64,000 bases of DNA from Marinospirillum alkaliphilum DSM 21637 (GCF_900119735.1 NZ_FPJW01000002.1:62001-126000), one strand, 5' to 3'. Shown: positions 18,002-26,705, counted from the first letter of the stretch. Notes: generated by a model not told the origin, from the sequence alone. A program made the numbers and translations.

Positions 18002-18520
18002 CTAGTTGGATTTATCCTGAAAGAAAATGCGATAAACACCGTAGGTGATCATGCCAAAGGCGGTAAACCAGCTCATGATGGCAATGTATTGCACGAAATA
18101 ACCGATGGAGATGCCGAGGAACTCCGTTACTTCACCGCGACGGATGGAGCGTTCACCCAACTGGTAAATCCGGTTCCCGAGGTAATAGAAGGAAGCAGTA
18201 ATCACCAGTGCAGAGAGTAATGCCAGCCCTTTAACAACGTAGTGATGCAGGTAACGATCCAGCAAATCCACCACGATGTGGCCGCCGCGCCAGGTCACAA
18301 CGGGCATGGCTGCAAAAACCATCAGTGCCATACCGATTTGCGTCAGCTCAACAGACCCCGGTAGCGGATTATTAAAGACATAACGTCCAACAACATCGAT
18401 GCAGGTAATCAGCATCAGAGCCATCAGGACTACGGCAGCAATCAATTCAAGAAGAAAGGCCAGCCAACGGACTGGCCCCTTCTCGTCATAATGCGCCTTT
18501 AACCAGGACACAAATGACAT
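18002..18520 (-). CDS. TRAP transporter small permease (DctQ type)
   Basis: A 172-residue protein with four predicted membrane helices and the conserved NNPLPGSVELTQIGMALMVF block that characterises DctQ subunits. It forms the membrane complex with the large permease. It lies nine bases after the binding-protein gene, so the three TRAP genes and the Usp gene form one operon in the order P-Q-M-usp. Confidence 0.93.
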   Translation of the reverse strand: MSFVSWLKAHYDEKGPVRWLAFLLELIAAVVLMALMLITCIDVVGRYVFNNPLPGSVELTQIGMALMVFAAMPVVTWRGGHIVVDLLDRYLHHYVVKGLALLSALVITASFYYLGNRIYQLGERSIRRGEVTEFLGISIGYFVQYIAIMSWFTAFGMITYGVYRIFFQDKSN

Positions 18521-18529
18521 GTTTGGCTC

Positions 18530-19573
18530 CTAGTTCTTCGCTGCATACTCGCGAGCGATACGACGCAGGTCAGCCAGAGCTGCTGCGGCATCAACACCGG
18601 TACGTCTGACACTGTCAATCCAGGCCTGATCCATTCCTTTGCTCAGCTCACGGAATTCACGCACGATGCGATGATCATCGCTCAGCTCCATGACATTAAC
18701 CCCTTGGGAGCGGGCAAAAGCGATGCCTTCAACGTCATCTTGATCCCAGGCTTTACCGGCCATCACAGAGAACTTGTAGCCAGAAACACGGCGAATGGCT
18801 TCAGCATCACGTGGATCAAGTCCCTTCATGAACTCTGGATCAATAAAGAAAGCAAAGCTGCCCAGGTACATGCCACCGGGTAACAGTGTCAGGTTGGGTG
18901 CCACTTCAGCCAGACGGGCTGAGCGCTGCTCGCCAGCGGGCATAAAGACGCCGTCAGCGACGCCCTGCTGCAGCATTTCATAGACCTGTGGGCCGGGAGC
19001 AGAAACGGCGGATACACCCATGCGTTGACCCAGCGCAGCCTGCACACCACCACCAATACGAATACGCTTATTACGCAAATCAGCCAGGCTGTTGATGGGT
19101 TCGCGGGTGTGTATCTGACCGGGGCCATGAGTAAACAGGCCCAGCAGTTCTAAGCCCTCATACTGGTCGGCTTTGGCGAAGTGTTTTTCATGTACCTGCC
19201 ACAAGGCGGCTGAAGCTGCTTCGGCGGTAACACCCAGACCGGGCTGTTCAACGGCCATAGGCAAGCTGAAACGGCCGGGCAGGTAGCCATGGAAGCTCCA
19301 ACCTGCATTCATTACGCCGTCTTCAACCATTTGGTAGAAGGAAGCTGGGTTGCCCAGACCTTGTTCAATGCGTACGCGTACACGGCCTTCAGTGGCCTCT
19401 TCGACCCACTGGGCCCAGGTAGGCAGAGCAGTTGCGTTCATCGGGTTGCTGGGTGGCATCCAGGTGCCTACGACCAGGGTAGTGGATGCAGCAACCAGGC
19501 TGGATCCGGCCATACCCAGAGTGAGCAGGGAGGCGGTAGCCAGGGTTTTGAAGTTTTTGCCTAAGAGTTTCAT
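18530..19573 (-). CDS. TRAP transporter substrate-binding protein (DctP type)
   Basis: A 347-residue periplasmic protein with a signal peptide (MKLLGKNFKTLATASLLTLG, cleavage after about residue 29). The DctP core has LADLRNKRIRIGGGVQAALG, where the Arg that clamps a substrate carboxylate is expected, and GVADGVFMPAGEQRSARLAE. It delivers the ligand to the QM permease. It is the first TRAP gene and lies 206 bases downstream of hpaF on the same strand. That gap holds no obvious operator, so the unit may be co-transcribed from the hpaF promoter or have its own. The ligand is unknown. Confidence 0.92.
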   Translation of the reverse strand: MKLLGKNFKTLATASLLTLGMAGSSLVAASTTLVVGTWMPPSNPMNATALPTWAQWVEEATEGRVRVRIEQGLGNPASFYQMVEDGVMNAGWSFHGYLPGRFSLPMAVEQPGLGVTAEAASAALWQVHEKHFAKADQYEGLELLGLFTHGPGQIHTREPINSLADLRNKRIRIGGGVQAALGQRMGVSAVSAPGPQVYEMLQQGVADGVFMPAGEQRSARLAEVAPNLTLLPGGMYLGSFAFFIDPEFMKGLDPRDAEAIRRVSGYKFSVMAGKAWDQDDVEGIAFARSQGVNVMELSDDHRIVREFRELSKGMDQAWIDSVRRTGVDAAAALADLRRIAREYAAKN

Positions 19574-19779
19574 GGCGTGTCTCCGGTAGTATTTTTATTG
19601 TGTTGCATGTGGTCCCCTTGTTTTTTTGAGTGGGTGACCAACATGACTGTTCTGGAAACGGATGGCAGTTGCACTGCACTTCGTCAGATTGTTGCGGTGT
19701 GCCTCGGATGATGGGCAAACCTTGTTATTGTTGAAGTTGCGGCATCCTCCTCTGGTTTGTTTTCTGCCGGTGGCATGGG

Positions 19780-20163
19780 TTATTGGGTAAACAATGGATG
19801 AATGTTGTTTTTGTTGAATTTAAGAACCGGGTCCAGCTCGGTCATTTCAAATGAAATCTGGCAGTAGCTGTGGTCAGTGATGGGTTTCATCCAGTTGCAG
19901 AGAATCTCAAACACCCGTTCTGCCACCTGTTGTTTGAGTGCCATGTCCCGACCGTGGCCGATTTTCAGATTCAGATTGATGAAGGCGAAGTCAGCCCGTC
20001 CATCTGCAACCCGGAAATCATCACAACGGATGGCGCGGCTACGCACACCACCGATTGGAAAGGCGCCGGTAGAAACCACGTATTCATGCAGCTCCTGAAA
20101 CAGCGGCTGAAACTCCAGTCGGTGGTGCAGGTTGCCTGAGTATTCCACGATGAAATGCGGCAT
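19780..20163 (-). CDS. hpaF: 5-carboxymethyl-2-hydroxymuconate delta-isomerase HpaF
   Basis: A 127-residue protein of the tautomerase superfamily. After Met removal it begins with the catalytic Pro (MPHFIVEYSGNL). The segment VADGRADFAFINLNLKIGHG and the C-terminal SFEMTELDPVLKFNKNNIH match HpaF/HpcD (126 residues in E. coli). It isomerises the HpaE product before HpaG. The frame is open 11 codons further upstream, but only the 20163 start exposes Pro at the mature N-terminus. A strong promoter with an HpaR-type palindrome lies 88-116 bases upstream. Confidence 0.95.
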   Translation of the reverse strand: MPHFIVEYSGNLHHRLEFQPLFQELHEYVVSTGAFPIGGVRSRAIRCDDFRVADGRADFAFINLNLKIGHGRDMALKQQVAERVFEILCNWMKPITDHSYCQISFEMTELDPVLKFNKNNIHPLFTQ

Positions 20164-20250
20164 AAGGCTTCTTACTCCTGGTGATGGTCCGAGCAATGGT
20201 GCGATGGGTTATTTGGCTGCAGCAAAAGTACCTGCGCCACCCTTGTGTCA

Positions 20251-20279
20251 AATCTAATTAACATATTAAGTTTTGTCAA
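20251..20279 (-). promoter_or_regulatory. hpaF promoter with HpaR-type operator
   Basis: Read on the minus strand there is a perfect TTGACA (20274-20279), a 17-base spacer and TAGATT (20251-20256). The palindrome TTAACATATTAA (20258-20269) sits in the spacer, the same position as in the hpaH and hpaD promoters. It probably drives hpaF and perhaps the TRAP genes under HpaR repression. Confidence 0.75.
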
Positions 20280-20286
20280 CGCTACC

Positions 20287-20313
20287 AAAAGCCGGTCGTG
20301 ACTGACCGGTTTT
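20287..20313 (-). terminator. Bidirectional terminator hairpin after first MFS gene
   Basis: CCGGTC (20292-20297) pairs with GACCGG (20304-20309) across a six-base loop, with AAAA on one side and TTTT on the other, so it can act in either direction. It overlaps the stop codon of the MFS gene and separates the hpaD-ALDH-MFS-MFS unit from the hpaF promoter. Confidence 0.7.
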
Positions 20314-21505
20314 AGTGGCCAAGACGTGCTGATTGTCGAGTCAGTGTCAGTGCAACCAGAGATCCCAGGCCGGTTGCACCAATAACCAGGGCCATGGCCA
20401 GGGGGCTGCCATCATGCAGCCAGCTCACCAGGCCACTGGCCACGGCTCCCAAGCCAAACTGGCAAGCCACGGCGATGCCTGCAGCGGCTCCGGCGCGTTC
20501 GGGAAAGTGTGACAGCAGGCTGGCCATGCAGTTGGCACCCAGTACCCCGGTAACACTCACAAAGCCCAGCAGTGCCACCACAATCAGTGGCAGGCCACCC
20601 CAGCCAGTGATTCCGGCAGTGAGCATCAATAGCCCTGATGAGGCTGCCAGGGCGGCAGCCAGCCACAGTAGCCGCTGGGTACCCAAACGGCCGACATAAC
20701 GAGCATTCAGGCTCACCAGCAGGATGATGCCGCCGATGTTCAGACTGAATAACCAGGCGTAGGTTTGTGGTGAAATGCCAAAATAATCGATGTACACAAA
20801 GGGTGAGGCAGTGATGTAGGCAAACATGCCGGCAAAGGTCAGCGACATGCACAGGATGTAACCCAGTGCCACGGGGTGCAGCAGGATGAGTCCATAGGCT
20901 TTGAATACCGCAGCAAGGCTGCTGCCTCTTGAGCTGCCGTGGTGGGTTTCCGGTATTTTCCAGATGCAAGCCAGCAAAACCAGCGCAGCAAATACAAACA
21001 GCACCACAAACAGCGAACGCCAGCCAGTCAGCAGTATCAGGTAACCACCAATCAAGGGGGCCATCAGGGTGGCAATCATGGTGACCAGATGCATCAGCGA
21101 TAACACGCGTGCCGCTTCATTGAGCGGAAAGAGGTCTCGCACGATGGCGCGTGCCAGTACCGATGCGGCAGCAGCCCCCAGTGCCTGTAAAAAGCGTGCA
21201 GCAATCAACCACTCTGCCGAGCTGGCCAGCAGGCAGCCAATGCTGGCCAATAAATAGAGGCAGATGCCACCCAGTAACAGTGGGCGACGGCCCACCTTGT
21301 CGGATAGCGGGCCGTAAAACAGCATGCCAATAAACAAACCAACCAGAAAGCTGCTGATGGTCAGTTGGATATCCGCTTGGCTGGCGCTCAGTTCTTCTGC
21401 GATCAGCGGCAAGCTGGGCAGGTACATGTCGATGGACAAGGGGCCAAAAGCAACCAGTGCTGCCAGCAGTACAATCAGGCGATGGGGTTGAGTGATGGTC
21501 ACCAT
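20312..21505 (-). CDS. Bcr/CflA-family MFS transporter (first of two)
   Basis: A 397-residue protein with 12 membrane helices. FGPLSIDMYLPSLPLIAEEL and FYGPLSDKVGRRPLLLGG are the signatures of the Bcr/CflA drug:proton antiporter group of the major facilitator superfamily. It lies 35 bases downstream of a second, similar transporter and in the same operon as hpaD. Family members export drugs, dipeptides or amino acids. Placed in an aromatic catabolic operon it could export or import a pathway aromatic, but no HpaX-type signature (the usual HPA permease) was seen. Confidence 0.9.
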   Translation of the reverse strand: MVTITQPHRLIVLLAALVAFGPLSIDMYLPSLPLIAEELSASQADIQLTISSFLVGLFIGMLFYGPLSDKVGRRPLLLGGICLYLLASIGCLLASSAEWLIAARFLQALGAAAASVLARAIVRDLFPLNEAARVLSLMHLVTMIATLMAPLIGGYLILLTGWRSLFVVLFVFAALVLLACIWKIPETHHGSSRGSSLAAVFKAYGLILLHPVALGYILCMSLTFAGMFAYITASPFVYIDYFGISPQTYAWLFSLNIGGIILLVSLNARYVGRLGTQRLLWLAAALAASSGLLMLTAGITGWGGLPLIVVALLGFVSVTGVLGANCMASLLSHFPERAGAAAGIAVACQFGLGAVASGLVSWLHDGSPLAMALVIGATGLGSLVALTLTRQSARLGH

Positions 21506-21540
21506 CTGGGGGTTTGCTCCTCAGGTCCTGCAGGGTTGAG

Positions 21541-22722
21541 TCAAATGGCCGGACGGGGTTGTTTCCAGCCGTAATAATGGGTGGCAATGGCCAGCAGGGT
21601 CGCCAACAGGATGCCGACAAAAATCCAGCCGACGTCCATGGCCATAAACCAGGGCACGGACTGAGCCAATAAGGAGCCAGTCAGTAGCTGGATAAACCCC
21701 ATCATGCCGGATGCTGTGCCGGCGGCCCCCTGGGTACTGCTGATGGCTGCTGTCTGGGCATTGGGTTGGCTCAGTCCGCGCCCCAGCACCAGCAGCGCCA
21801 TGGGAAGAAACAGGCTGGCAAAGGTGAGTCCGCTGACCAGATAAAACCCCAGCAGCAGCCCAGCACCGGTGAGTGCCAGCAGATTGCCGCTCAGCAAGAC
21901 CTGATCCATGGAAAAATGGTTGGCCAGGCGTGTGGCAAGAAAACTGCCCAATAAAAAGGAAAAGGAAATGGTCAGGAACCAGAAACCGAACTGGGCCGAG
22001 TTGCCTTCCAGTGGGCCAACCACCAGATAAGGTGCACTGCCAACAAACAGATAAAAGGCACAGGCCAGGGCCGTGGTGGAAAATACATAACCACGATAGC
22101 GTGCTGTGCCCAGTACCAGCAGGTAACTGCGCAGTACCGCCACGGGGCGGATGCTGCTGCTGCGCTGATGACAGGTTTCTGGCAGGAACTTCAGGGCCAC
22201 CAGCCACACCAGGCTGCCCATTACCACCGACAAGTAAAAAATGGAGTACCAGCCGGTCCACAGGTTCAGCAGACCACCCACCGCTGGTGCGATTGCCTGA
22301 GCCAGGGCAATGGCCATGACCAGATAACCCATGCGCCCGGCAGCGCCTTCACGCCCATGAACATCCAGCAGGATGGTGCGTGCCAGCGCCATCGCGGTAC
22401 TGCCACCCAGTGCCTGCAGGATGCGGCCAACAATCAGCACTTCCACGGTTCCGGCCAGAGCCGCTACCAGACTGCCCAGCACATGCAGGCCAAAACCGCA
22501 CAAGAGCACTGGGCGTCGGCCAAAATAATCACCCAACTGACCACTGATCAGTTGACCCAGTGCCAGGGTCAGCAGGTAGAGGGTGAACGTCAGCTGGATG
22601 GTGGCGTTATCGGTTCCCAGCGCTTGCGCTGCATCCGGCATGGCCGGAACAAAAGCATTCAAGGCCAGCGGGCTGGCCATGGCGATGAAAATCAGCAGTG
22701 CAAGCGGTGGGTGGGTTTTCAT
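21541..22722 (-). CDS. Bcr/CflA-family MFS transporter (second of two)
   Basis: A 393-residue, 12-helix protein with ASPLALNAFVPAMPDAAQAL in helix 1 and GQLGDYFGRRPVLLCGF between helices 2 and 3, again the Bcr/CflA pattern. The two neighbours differ widely in sequence, so they are old paralogues and not a recent duplication. They may have different ligands or act as a pair. It starts eight bases after the stop of the aldehyde dehydrogenase and is almost certainly co-transcribed with it. Confidence 0.9.
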   Translation of the reverse strand: MKTHPPLALLIFIAMASPLALNAFVPAMPDAAQALGTDNATIQLTFTLYLLTLALGQLISGQLGDYFGRRPVLLCGFGLHVLGSLVAALAGTVEVLIVGRILQALGGSTAMALARTILLDVHGREGAAGRMGYLVMAIALAQAIAPAVGGLLNLWTGWYSIFYLSVVMGSLVWLVALKFLPETCHQRSSSIRPVAVLRSYLLVLGTARYRGYVFSTTALACAFYLFVGSAPYLVVGPLEGNSAQFGFWFLTISFSFLLGSFLATRLANHFSMDQVLLSGNLLALTGAGLLLGFYLVSGLTFASLFLPMALLVLGRGLSQPNAQTAAISSTQGAAGTASGMMGFIQLLTGSLLAQSVPWFMAMDVGWIFVGILLATLLAIATHYYGWKQPRPAI

Positions 22723-22729
22723 TGTGTCA

Positions 22730-24160
22730 TTAATGGGGGTTGCGAATGACGAGTAAACGCAGTTCCGTCATGTCTTCGATGGCATAACGCACACCTTCAC
22801 GTCCCAGGCCGCTATCTTTTACACCGCCGTAGGGCATGTGATCCACACGCCAGGAAGGTACGTCACCAATCACTACTCCACCGACTTCCAGTTCGTCCCA
22901 GGCTTTCTGGATCTTGTAGATGTCGCGGGTAAAAATACCAGCCTGCAGGCCAAAAGCTGAGTCGTTGACTGTTTTCAGTGCTTCATCAAAATCACTGAAA
23001 CTGGACAGGATTGCAACCGGACCGAAGGCTTCTTGGGTGCAGACATCCAGCGCAGGATCAACATTCTCCAGCAGGGTTGCCTGCAGCATGGCACCCTCGC
23101 GAGCACCACCGGCCAGCAGTTTTGCGCCCTTGGCAATGGCATCCAGCACCCAGTTGTGCAAGCGTGTGGCTTCTTTCTCGGAAATCATGGGACCAATAAA
23201 GGTCTGTTCATCTTTCGGGTCACCAGAGCGCAGCGCCTGAACCGCTGCAGTCAGCTTGTTGCGCACTTCATCGTAATGGCTTTCGTGCACCAGAATACGC
23301 TGCACACTGATACAGCTCTGGCCAGACTGGTAATAGGCGCCAAATACAATACGGGCTACGGCATCATCCAGATCGGTGCCTTCATCAACAACACAGGCAG
23401 CGTTGCCGCCCAGCTCCAGTACCACCGGCTTTTTACCCGCTTTGGCTTTTAATTGCCAGCCTACTTCAGGTGAACCGGTGAAGCTGAGCAGTTTCAGGCG
23501 ATCATCGGTGGTGAACAGATCAGCACCATCCCGATGGCAGGGTAAAACCGAAAAAGCTCCTTTAGGCAGGTCGGTTTCAGCCAGTACTTCACCAATGATA
23601 ATGGCGCCGATGGGTGTCAGGCTGGCTGGCTTCAGTACAAACGGGCAGCCAGCAGCTATGGCTGGTGCCACCTTGTGGGCTGCCAGATTCAATGGGAAGT
23701 TGAATGGTGAAATAAATGAGCAGGGGCCAATCGGTACACGCTTCCACATGCCGGTGTAACCCTTGGCGCGTGGGCTGATATCCATCGGAACAACTTCTCC
23801 TCCGATTCGAACCGCTTCTTCAGCGGCAATGCGGAAGGTATCGATCAGGCGAGTGACTTCACCACGGGCATCTTTGATGGGCTTGCCCGCTTCAATACAC
23901 AATGCCTGGGCCAGCTCTTCGGCGCGCTCTTCAAAACGCTTCACGCAGTGATTCAAAACGGCTTGGCGCTGGTAGGCCGGCATTTTGCGCATGGGCTCAG
24001 CGGCTGCTTCGGCTGCGGCAATGGCTGCATCAATGGCAGTGGCATCCGCCATTGCAACGCGTGTGGCTACTTCACCGGTGTATTTATCATATACCGCCAG
24101 ATCCTGATTGGGTGCACAGGCTTCGTTGGCCAGGTAATAGGGGTAGGATGCTTGCAACAT
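22730..24160 (-). CDS. NAD(P)-dependent aldehyde dehydrogenase, probable succinate-semialdehyde dehydrogenase
   Basis: A 476-residue aldehyde dehydrogenase. SPFNFPLNLAAHKVAPAIAA, the general-base Glu249 in VVLELGGNAA and the catalytic Cys283 in YQSGQSCISVQR are intact. The start at 24160 is chosen because the upstream in-frame part shows no family similarity. HpaI yields succinic semialdehyde, and this gene sits in the same operon as hpaD, so oxidation of that compound to succinate is the likely role. Sequence type (close to the lactaldehyde and glyceraldehyde-3-phosphate class) does not prove the substrate; 4-hydroxyphenylacetaldehyde is another possibility. Confidence 0.88.
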   Translation of the reverse strand: MLQASYPYYLANEACAPNQDLAVYDKYTGEVATRVAMADATAIDAAIAAAEAAAEPMRKMPAYQRQAVLNHCVKRFEERAEELAQALCIEAGKPIKDARGEVTRLIDTFRIAAEEAVRIGGEVVPMDISPRAKGYTGMWKRVPIGPCSFISPFNFPLNLAAHKVAPAIAAGCPFVLKPASLTPIGAIIIGEVLAETDLPKGAFSVLPCHRDGADLFTTDDRLKLLSFTGSPEVGWQLKAKAGKKPVVLELGGNAACVVDEGTDLDDAVARIVFGAYYQSGQSCISVQRILVHESHYDEVRNKLTAAVQALRSGDPKDEQTFIGPMISEKEATRLHNWVLDAIAKGAKLLAGGAREGAMLQATLLENVDPALDVCTQEAFGPVAILSSFSDFDEALKTVNDSAFGLQAGIFTRDIYKIQKAWDELEVGGVVIGDVPSWRVDHMPYGGVKDSGLGREGVRYAIEDMTELRLLVIRNPH

Positions 24161-24242
24161 GGGAAAAGATCTCCGGCACTGGGCCATCAAGGCCAAAAAA
24201 TAAGGCAGCCGCCCGAAGCCGGCTGCCAGCAACACCAATCAA

Positions 24243-25097
24243 TTACAGGACGGGGAATACAACGTTGGCCTGGCCGGTGCCGGAGCTGGGGAAGTATTCG
24301 CCGATCAGTTCACCCTTGCCGGTGTATTGATCCCAGCCCAGCGCACCAAACAGCATGGCGGTATCGTGCATACCACCTTCGCCGGAGCAGTATTGGGCAT
24401 ACTCGGGCAGCATTTTCAGGAAGGTGGCAATGTCACCTTGCTGCCACAACTCCAGTACCCGCAGATCCACCTGACGGTTGAACTCACGCGAGATAGTGAA
24501 GGTGCCGTTGTTGGCAGCATAAAGTTCGTTTTCCCAGATCTTGTGAGACAGGGAGCCGGATGCCAGCAGCATCACCTTGCTGTCGCTGGCTTCAATTGCT
24601 TCGCGGATGGCTTCACCCAGTTTGCGGGAGTCCTGCAGGTTGTGCACTGTGCACCAGGCGGCCACTGAGACCACTTTCAGATCGGCTTCCGGATTCATGA
24701 AATACATTGGAACCAGGGTGCCGTATTCCAGATCCAGGGTTGGTACCTGATGAGACAGGGTGTGTACACCCTTTTCAGTCGCCTTGGCAGCAATGGCGTC
24801 ACCCAGTGCTGGATTGCCACGGTAATCATAAGCCAGGTTCTGGATGAAATGGGGGAACTCGTGGCTGGTGTATACGCCTTTAAATTCAGCGTTGCTGTTG
24901 ACATGGAAACCGGCATTCACCAACCAGTGGGTATCCAGCACCACCACAGTATCAGCACCCAGTGCGCGCGCACGGCGTGCAATTTCCTTGTGACCGTCAA
25001 TGGCTTGCTGTCGGCAGCCGTGAAGTTTGCCTGGCTGTTCAGACATTAACATGGTGGGTACGTGAGTGATTTTTGCTGCGAGTACGATTTCGCCCAT
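24243..25097 (-). CDS. hpaD: 3,4-dihydroxyphenylacetate 2,3-dioxygenase HpaD
   Basis: A 284-residue extradiol dioxygenase of the LigB/HpcB type. It opens the ring of homoprotocatechuate to 5-carboxymethyl-2-hydroxymuconate semialdehyde using Fe(II). AAKITHVPTMLMSEQPGK and VVVLDTHWLVNAGFHV carry iron-ligand and catalytic His residues, and ASGSLSHKIWENE and the C-terminal SSGTGQANVVFP match E. coli HpaD closely (283 residues). The start at 25097 is preferred over the in-frame ATG at 25136 by homology. The HpaR-type operator and promoter are just upstream. Confidence 0.96.
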   Translation of the reverse strand: MGEIVLAAKITHVPTMLMSEQPGKLHGCRQQAIDGHKEIARRARALGADTVVVLDTHWLVNAGFHVNSNAEFKGVYTSHEFPHFIQNLAYDYRGNPALGDAIAAKATEKGVHTLSHQVPTLDLEYGTLVPMYFMNPEADLKVVSVAAWCTVHNLQDSRKLGEAIREAIEASDSKVMLLASGSLSHKIWENELYAANNGTFTISREFNRQVDLRVLELWQQGDIATFLKMLPEYAQYCSGEGGMHDTAMLFGALGWDQYTGKGELIGEYFPSSGTGQANVVFPVL

Positions 25098-25134
25098 GGT
25101 AAGCACCTTCTTCTTTGTTGTGGTTGGTGGTCGC

Positions 25135-25162
25135 ATTATTTAACATGTTAAGTATTAAGCAA
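25135..25162 (-). promoter_or_regulatory. hpaD promoter with HpaR-type operator
   Basis: On the minus strand TTGCTT (25157-25162), a 16-base spacer and AATAAT (25135-25140) form a moderate promoter. The palindrome TTAACATGTTAA (25140-25151) overlaps the -10 and spacer, 43 bases before the hpaD start. It would control hpaD, the aldehyde dehydrogenase and both MFS genes. Confidence 0.7.
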
Positions 25163-25252
25163 TGCTAGTCCAAAGCTTCTGCAGCTGTCAATCCGTCCCT
25201 TTCTGCTTTGGTGAAGTCATTTCATGGCCGTTTCAAGCCGGGGTTGGTGAGG

Positions 25253-25291
25253 TTCTAGCCCAGTGATGGCGGACTTTCCAGCGGGCTAGAA
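25253..25291. repeat. Inverted repeat between hpaD and the hydroxylase genes
   Basis: TTCTAGCCC (25253-25261) and GGGCTAGAA (25283-25291) are perfect 9-base arms around a 21-base centre. No T run follows. It sits in the 359-base divergent region between hpaD and the C2 oxygenase gene, so a regulator site (for example for HpaA) or RNA hairpin is possible. The rest of this region holds the hpaD promoter and a CATAAT (25372-25377) without a good -35 that could serve C2; I see no gene in it. Confidence 0.5.
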
Positions 25292-25455
25292 GGTGTTTAT
25301 GGATCAGGCTAAAACAGGAAAGTGCAATAAATAAAGTATTTTTTACCTTTCTGCTCGCGAATTTGTCTGACCATAATTTAAACAAGTTGCATCCGCTGCC
25401 CGCCTCATGGCTCTCAAAACACAACAACAGCTCAAAACGAGAGGACACCGCTTCC

Positions 25456-26625
25456 ATGAAACAAGTTAACCCGATGCTCAACAAGCTTCAGGAAATCCTG
25501 CCTGCCATTCGTGCCAATGCGCCGAAAGCGATCGAACTGCGCCGGGTTCCGGATGAAAACATTCAGATGCTGCATGGCATCGGTCTGAATCGTGCTTTCC
25601 TGCCAAAGGCCTACGGTGGCCTGGAGATTTCCCTGCCAGAATTTACTGACTGTATTGCTGCGCTGGCCGGTGCCTGCTGTTCCACTGCCTGGGCTTACAG
25701 CCTGTTGTGTACCCATAACCACCAGATGGCCATGTTCAACAAGCAGGCTCAGGATGAGTTCTGGGGTGAAAACCCTGATGCAGTGGCTTCCAGCAGTATT
25801 GCCCCCTTTGGTAAATACGAGGAAGCAGAAGGCGGCATCATTTTTACCGGTGATATGAAGTGGAGCTCCGGTGTGGATCATGCTGACTGGATCATTGTTG
25901 GTTTTGTGCGCTCCAGAACACCGGAAGAAAAAGCCTACAGCTTTGCAGTGATTCCACGCAGCCAGTTCACCATCATTGATGACTGGTATTCTGTGGGCAT
26001 GCAGGGCAGTGGTACCAAAACAGCCCGCATTGAAAAGGTGTTTGTGCCTGAACATCGCATCCAGGCCGCGGCAGACATGATGGAAGGTCGTCATGCCGGT
26101 CGTCCGCTTTATCCAGACAGCAAGATTTTCCATACCCCTTACCGCCCCTACTTTGCCAGTGGTTTTGCTTCCATGAGTCTGGGTGTGGCGGAGCGCATGA
26201 TCGAGGTTTACAAGGACCTGACCAAAAACCGCGTGCGGGCCTACACCGGTGCCGCTGTGCGTGAGTCGATTCCACCGCTCTTGCGCATTGCCGAGTCTTA
26301 CCAGCAGGTGGCAGCAGCACGTGCCTATCTGGAAAAAACCTGGAATGAACACAAGGAGTATGGTGAACGTCATCAGTATCCAGATCGTTATACGCTGGCT
26401 CATTGGCGTACCAATCAGGCTTATGCCGTCAAGATGTGTGTGGAGGCGGTCAACCGTCTGTGGGCCGTCATGGGTGCATCCTGCTGGTATGAAGACCGTG
26501 AAGCCCAGCGCTTGTGGCATGAGTCCAACATGACTGCCGCCCATGCTTATACGGATTATGATGTCTGTGCCCAGATTCTGGGTCGTGAGCTGCTGGGCAT
26601 GGAGCCCGATCCCGCACTGCTTTAA
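25456..26625 (+). CDS. 4-hydroxyphenylacetate 3-hydroxylase oxygenase component (C2 type)
   Basis: A 389-residue flavin-dependent monooxygenase of the acyl-CoA dehydrogenase fold (group D), like the Acinetobacter baumannii C2 protein. It hydroxylates 4-hydroxyphenylacetate to 3,4-dihydroxyphenylacetate with reduced FMN supplied by C1. Visible blocks are PKAYGGLEISLPEFTDCIAA, SSSIAPFGKYEEAEGG, FTGDMKWSSGVDHADW and GMQGSGTKTARIEKVFVPEH, plus a C-terminal MGASCWYEDREAQRLWHESN. It is not the enterobacterial HpaB type. The ATG at 25456 has a GAGAGGA site. The reductase gene follows after 80 bases. Confidence 0.92.
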   Translation: MKQVNPMLNKLQEILPAIRANAPKAIELRRVPDENIQMLHGIGLNRAFLPKAYGGLEISLPEFTDCIAALAGACCSTAWAYSLLCTHNHQMAMFNKQAQDEFWGENPDAVASSSIAPFGKYEEAEGGIIFTGDMKWSSGVDHADWIIVGFVRSRTPEEKAYSFAVIPRSQFTIIDDWYSVGMQGSGTKTARIEKVFVPEHRIQAAADMMEGRHAGRPLYPDSKIFHTPYRPYFASGFASMSLGVAERMIEVYKDLTKNRVRAYTGAAVRESIPPLLRIAESYQQVAAARAYLEKTWNEHKEYGERHQYPDRYTLAHWRTNQAYAVKMCVEAVNRLWAVMGASCWYEDREAQRLWHESNMTAAHAYTDYDVCAQILGRELLGMEPDPALL

Positions 26626-26705
26626 TCCCGCAATTCACCCGGTGCAATCTAAAGGTTGCGCCGGGTCCGCACTTTCTTTTTTTGAACCCGTTATCAGGTG
26701 CCGCC

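Noticed and set aside
25233-25484. 83-codon frame on the minus strand in the hpaD/C2 intergenic region
   Set aside because: It overlaps the C2 start and ribosome site, lacks its own ribosome site, and the text is not protein-like.
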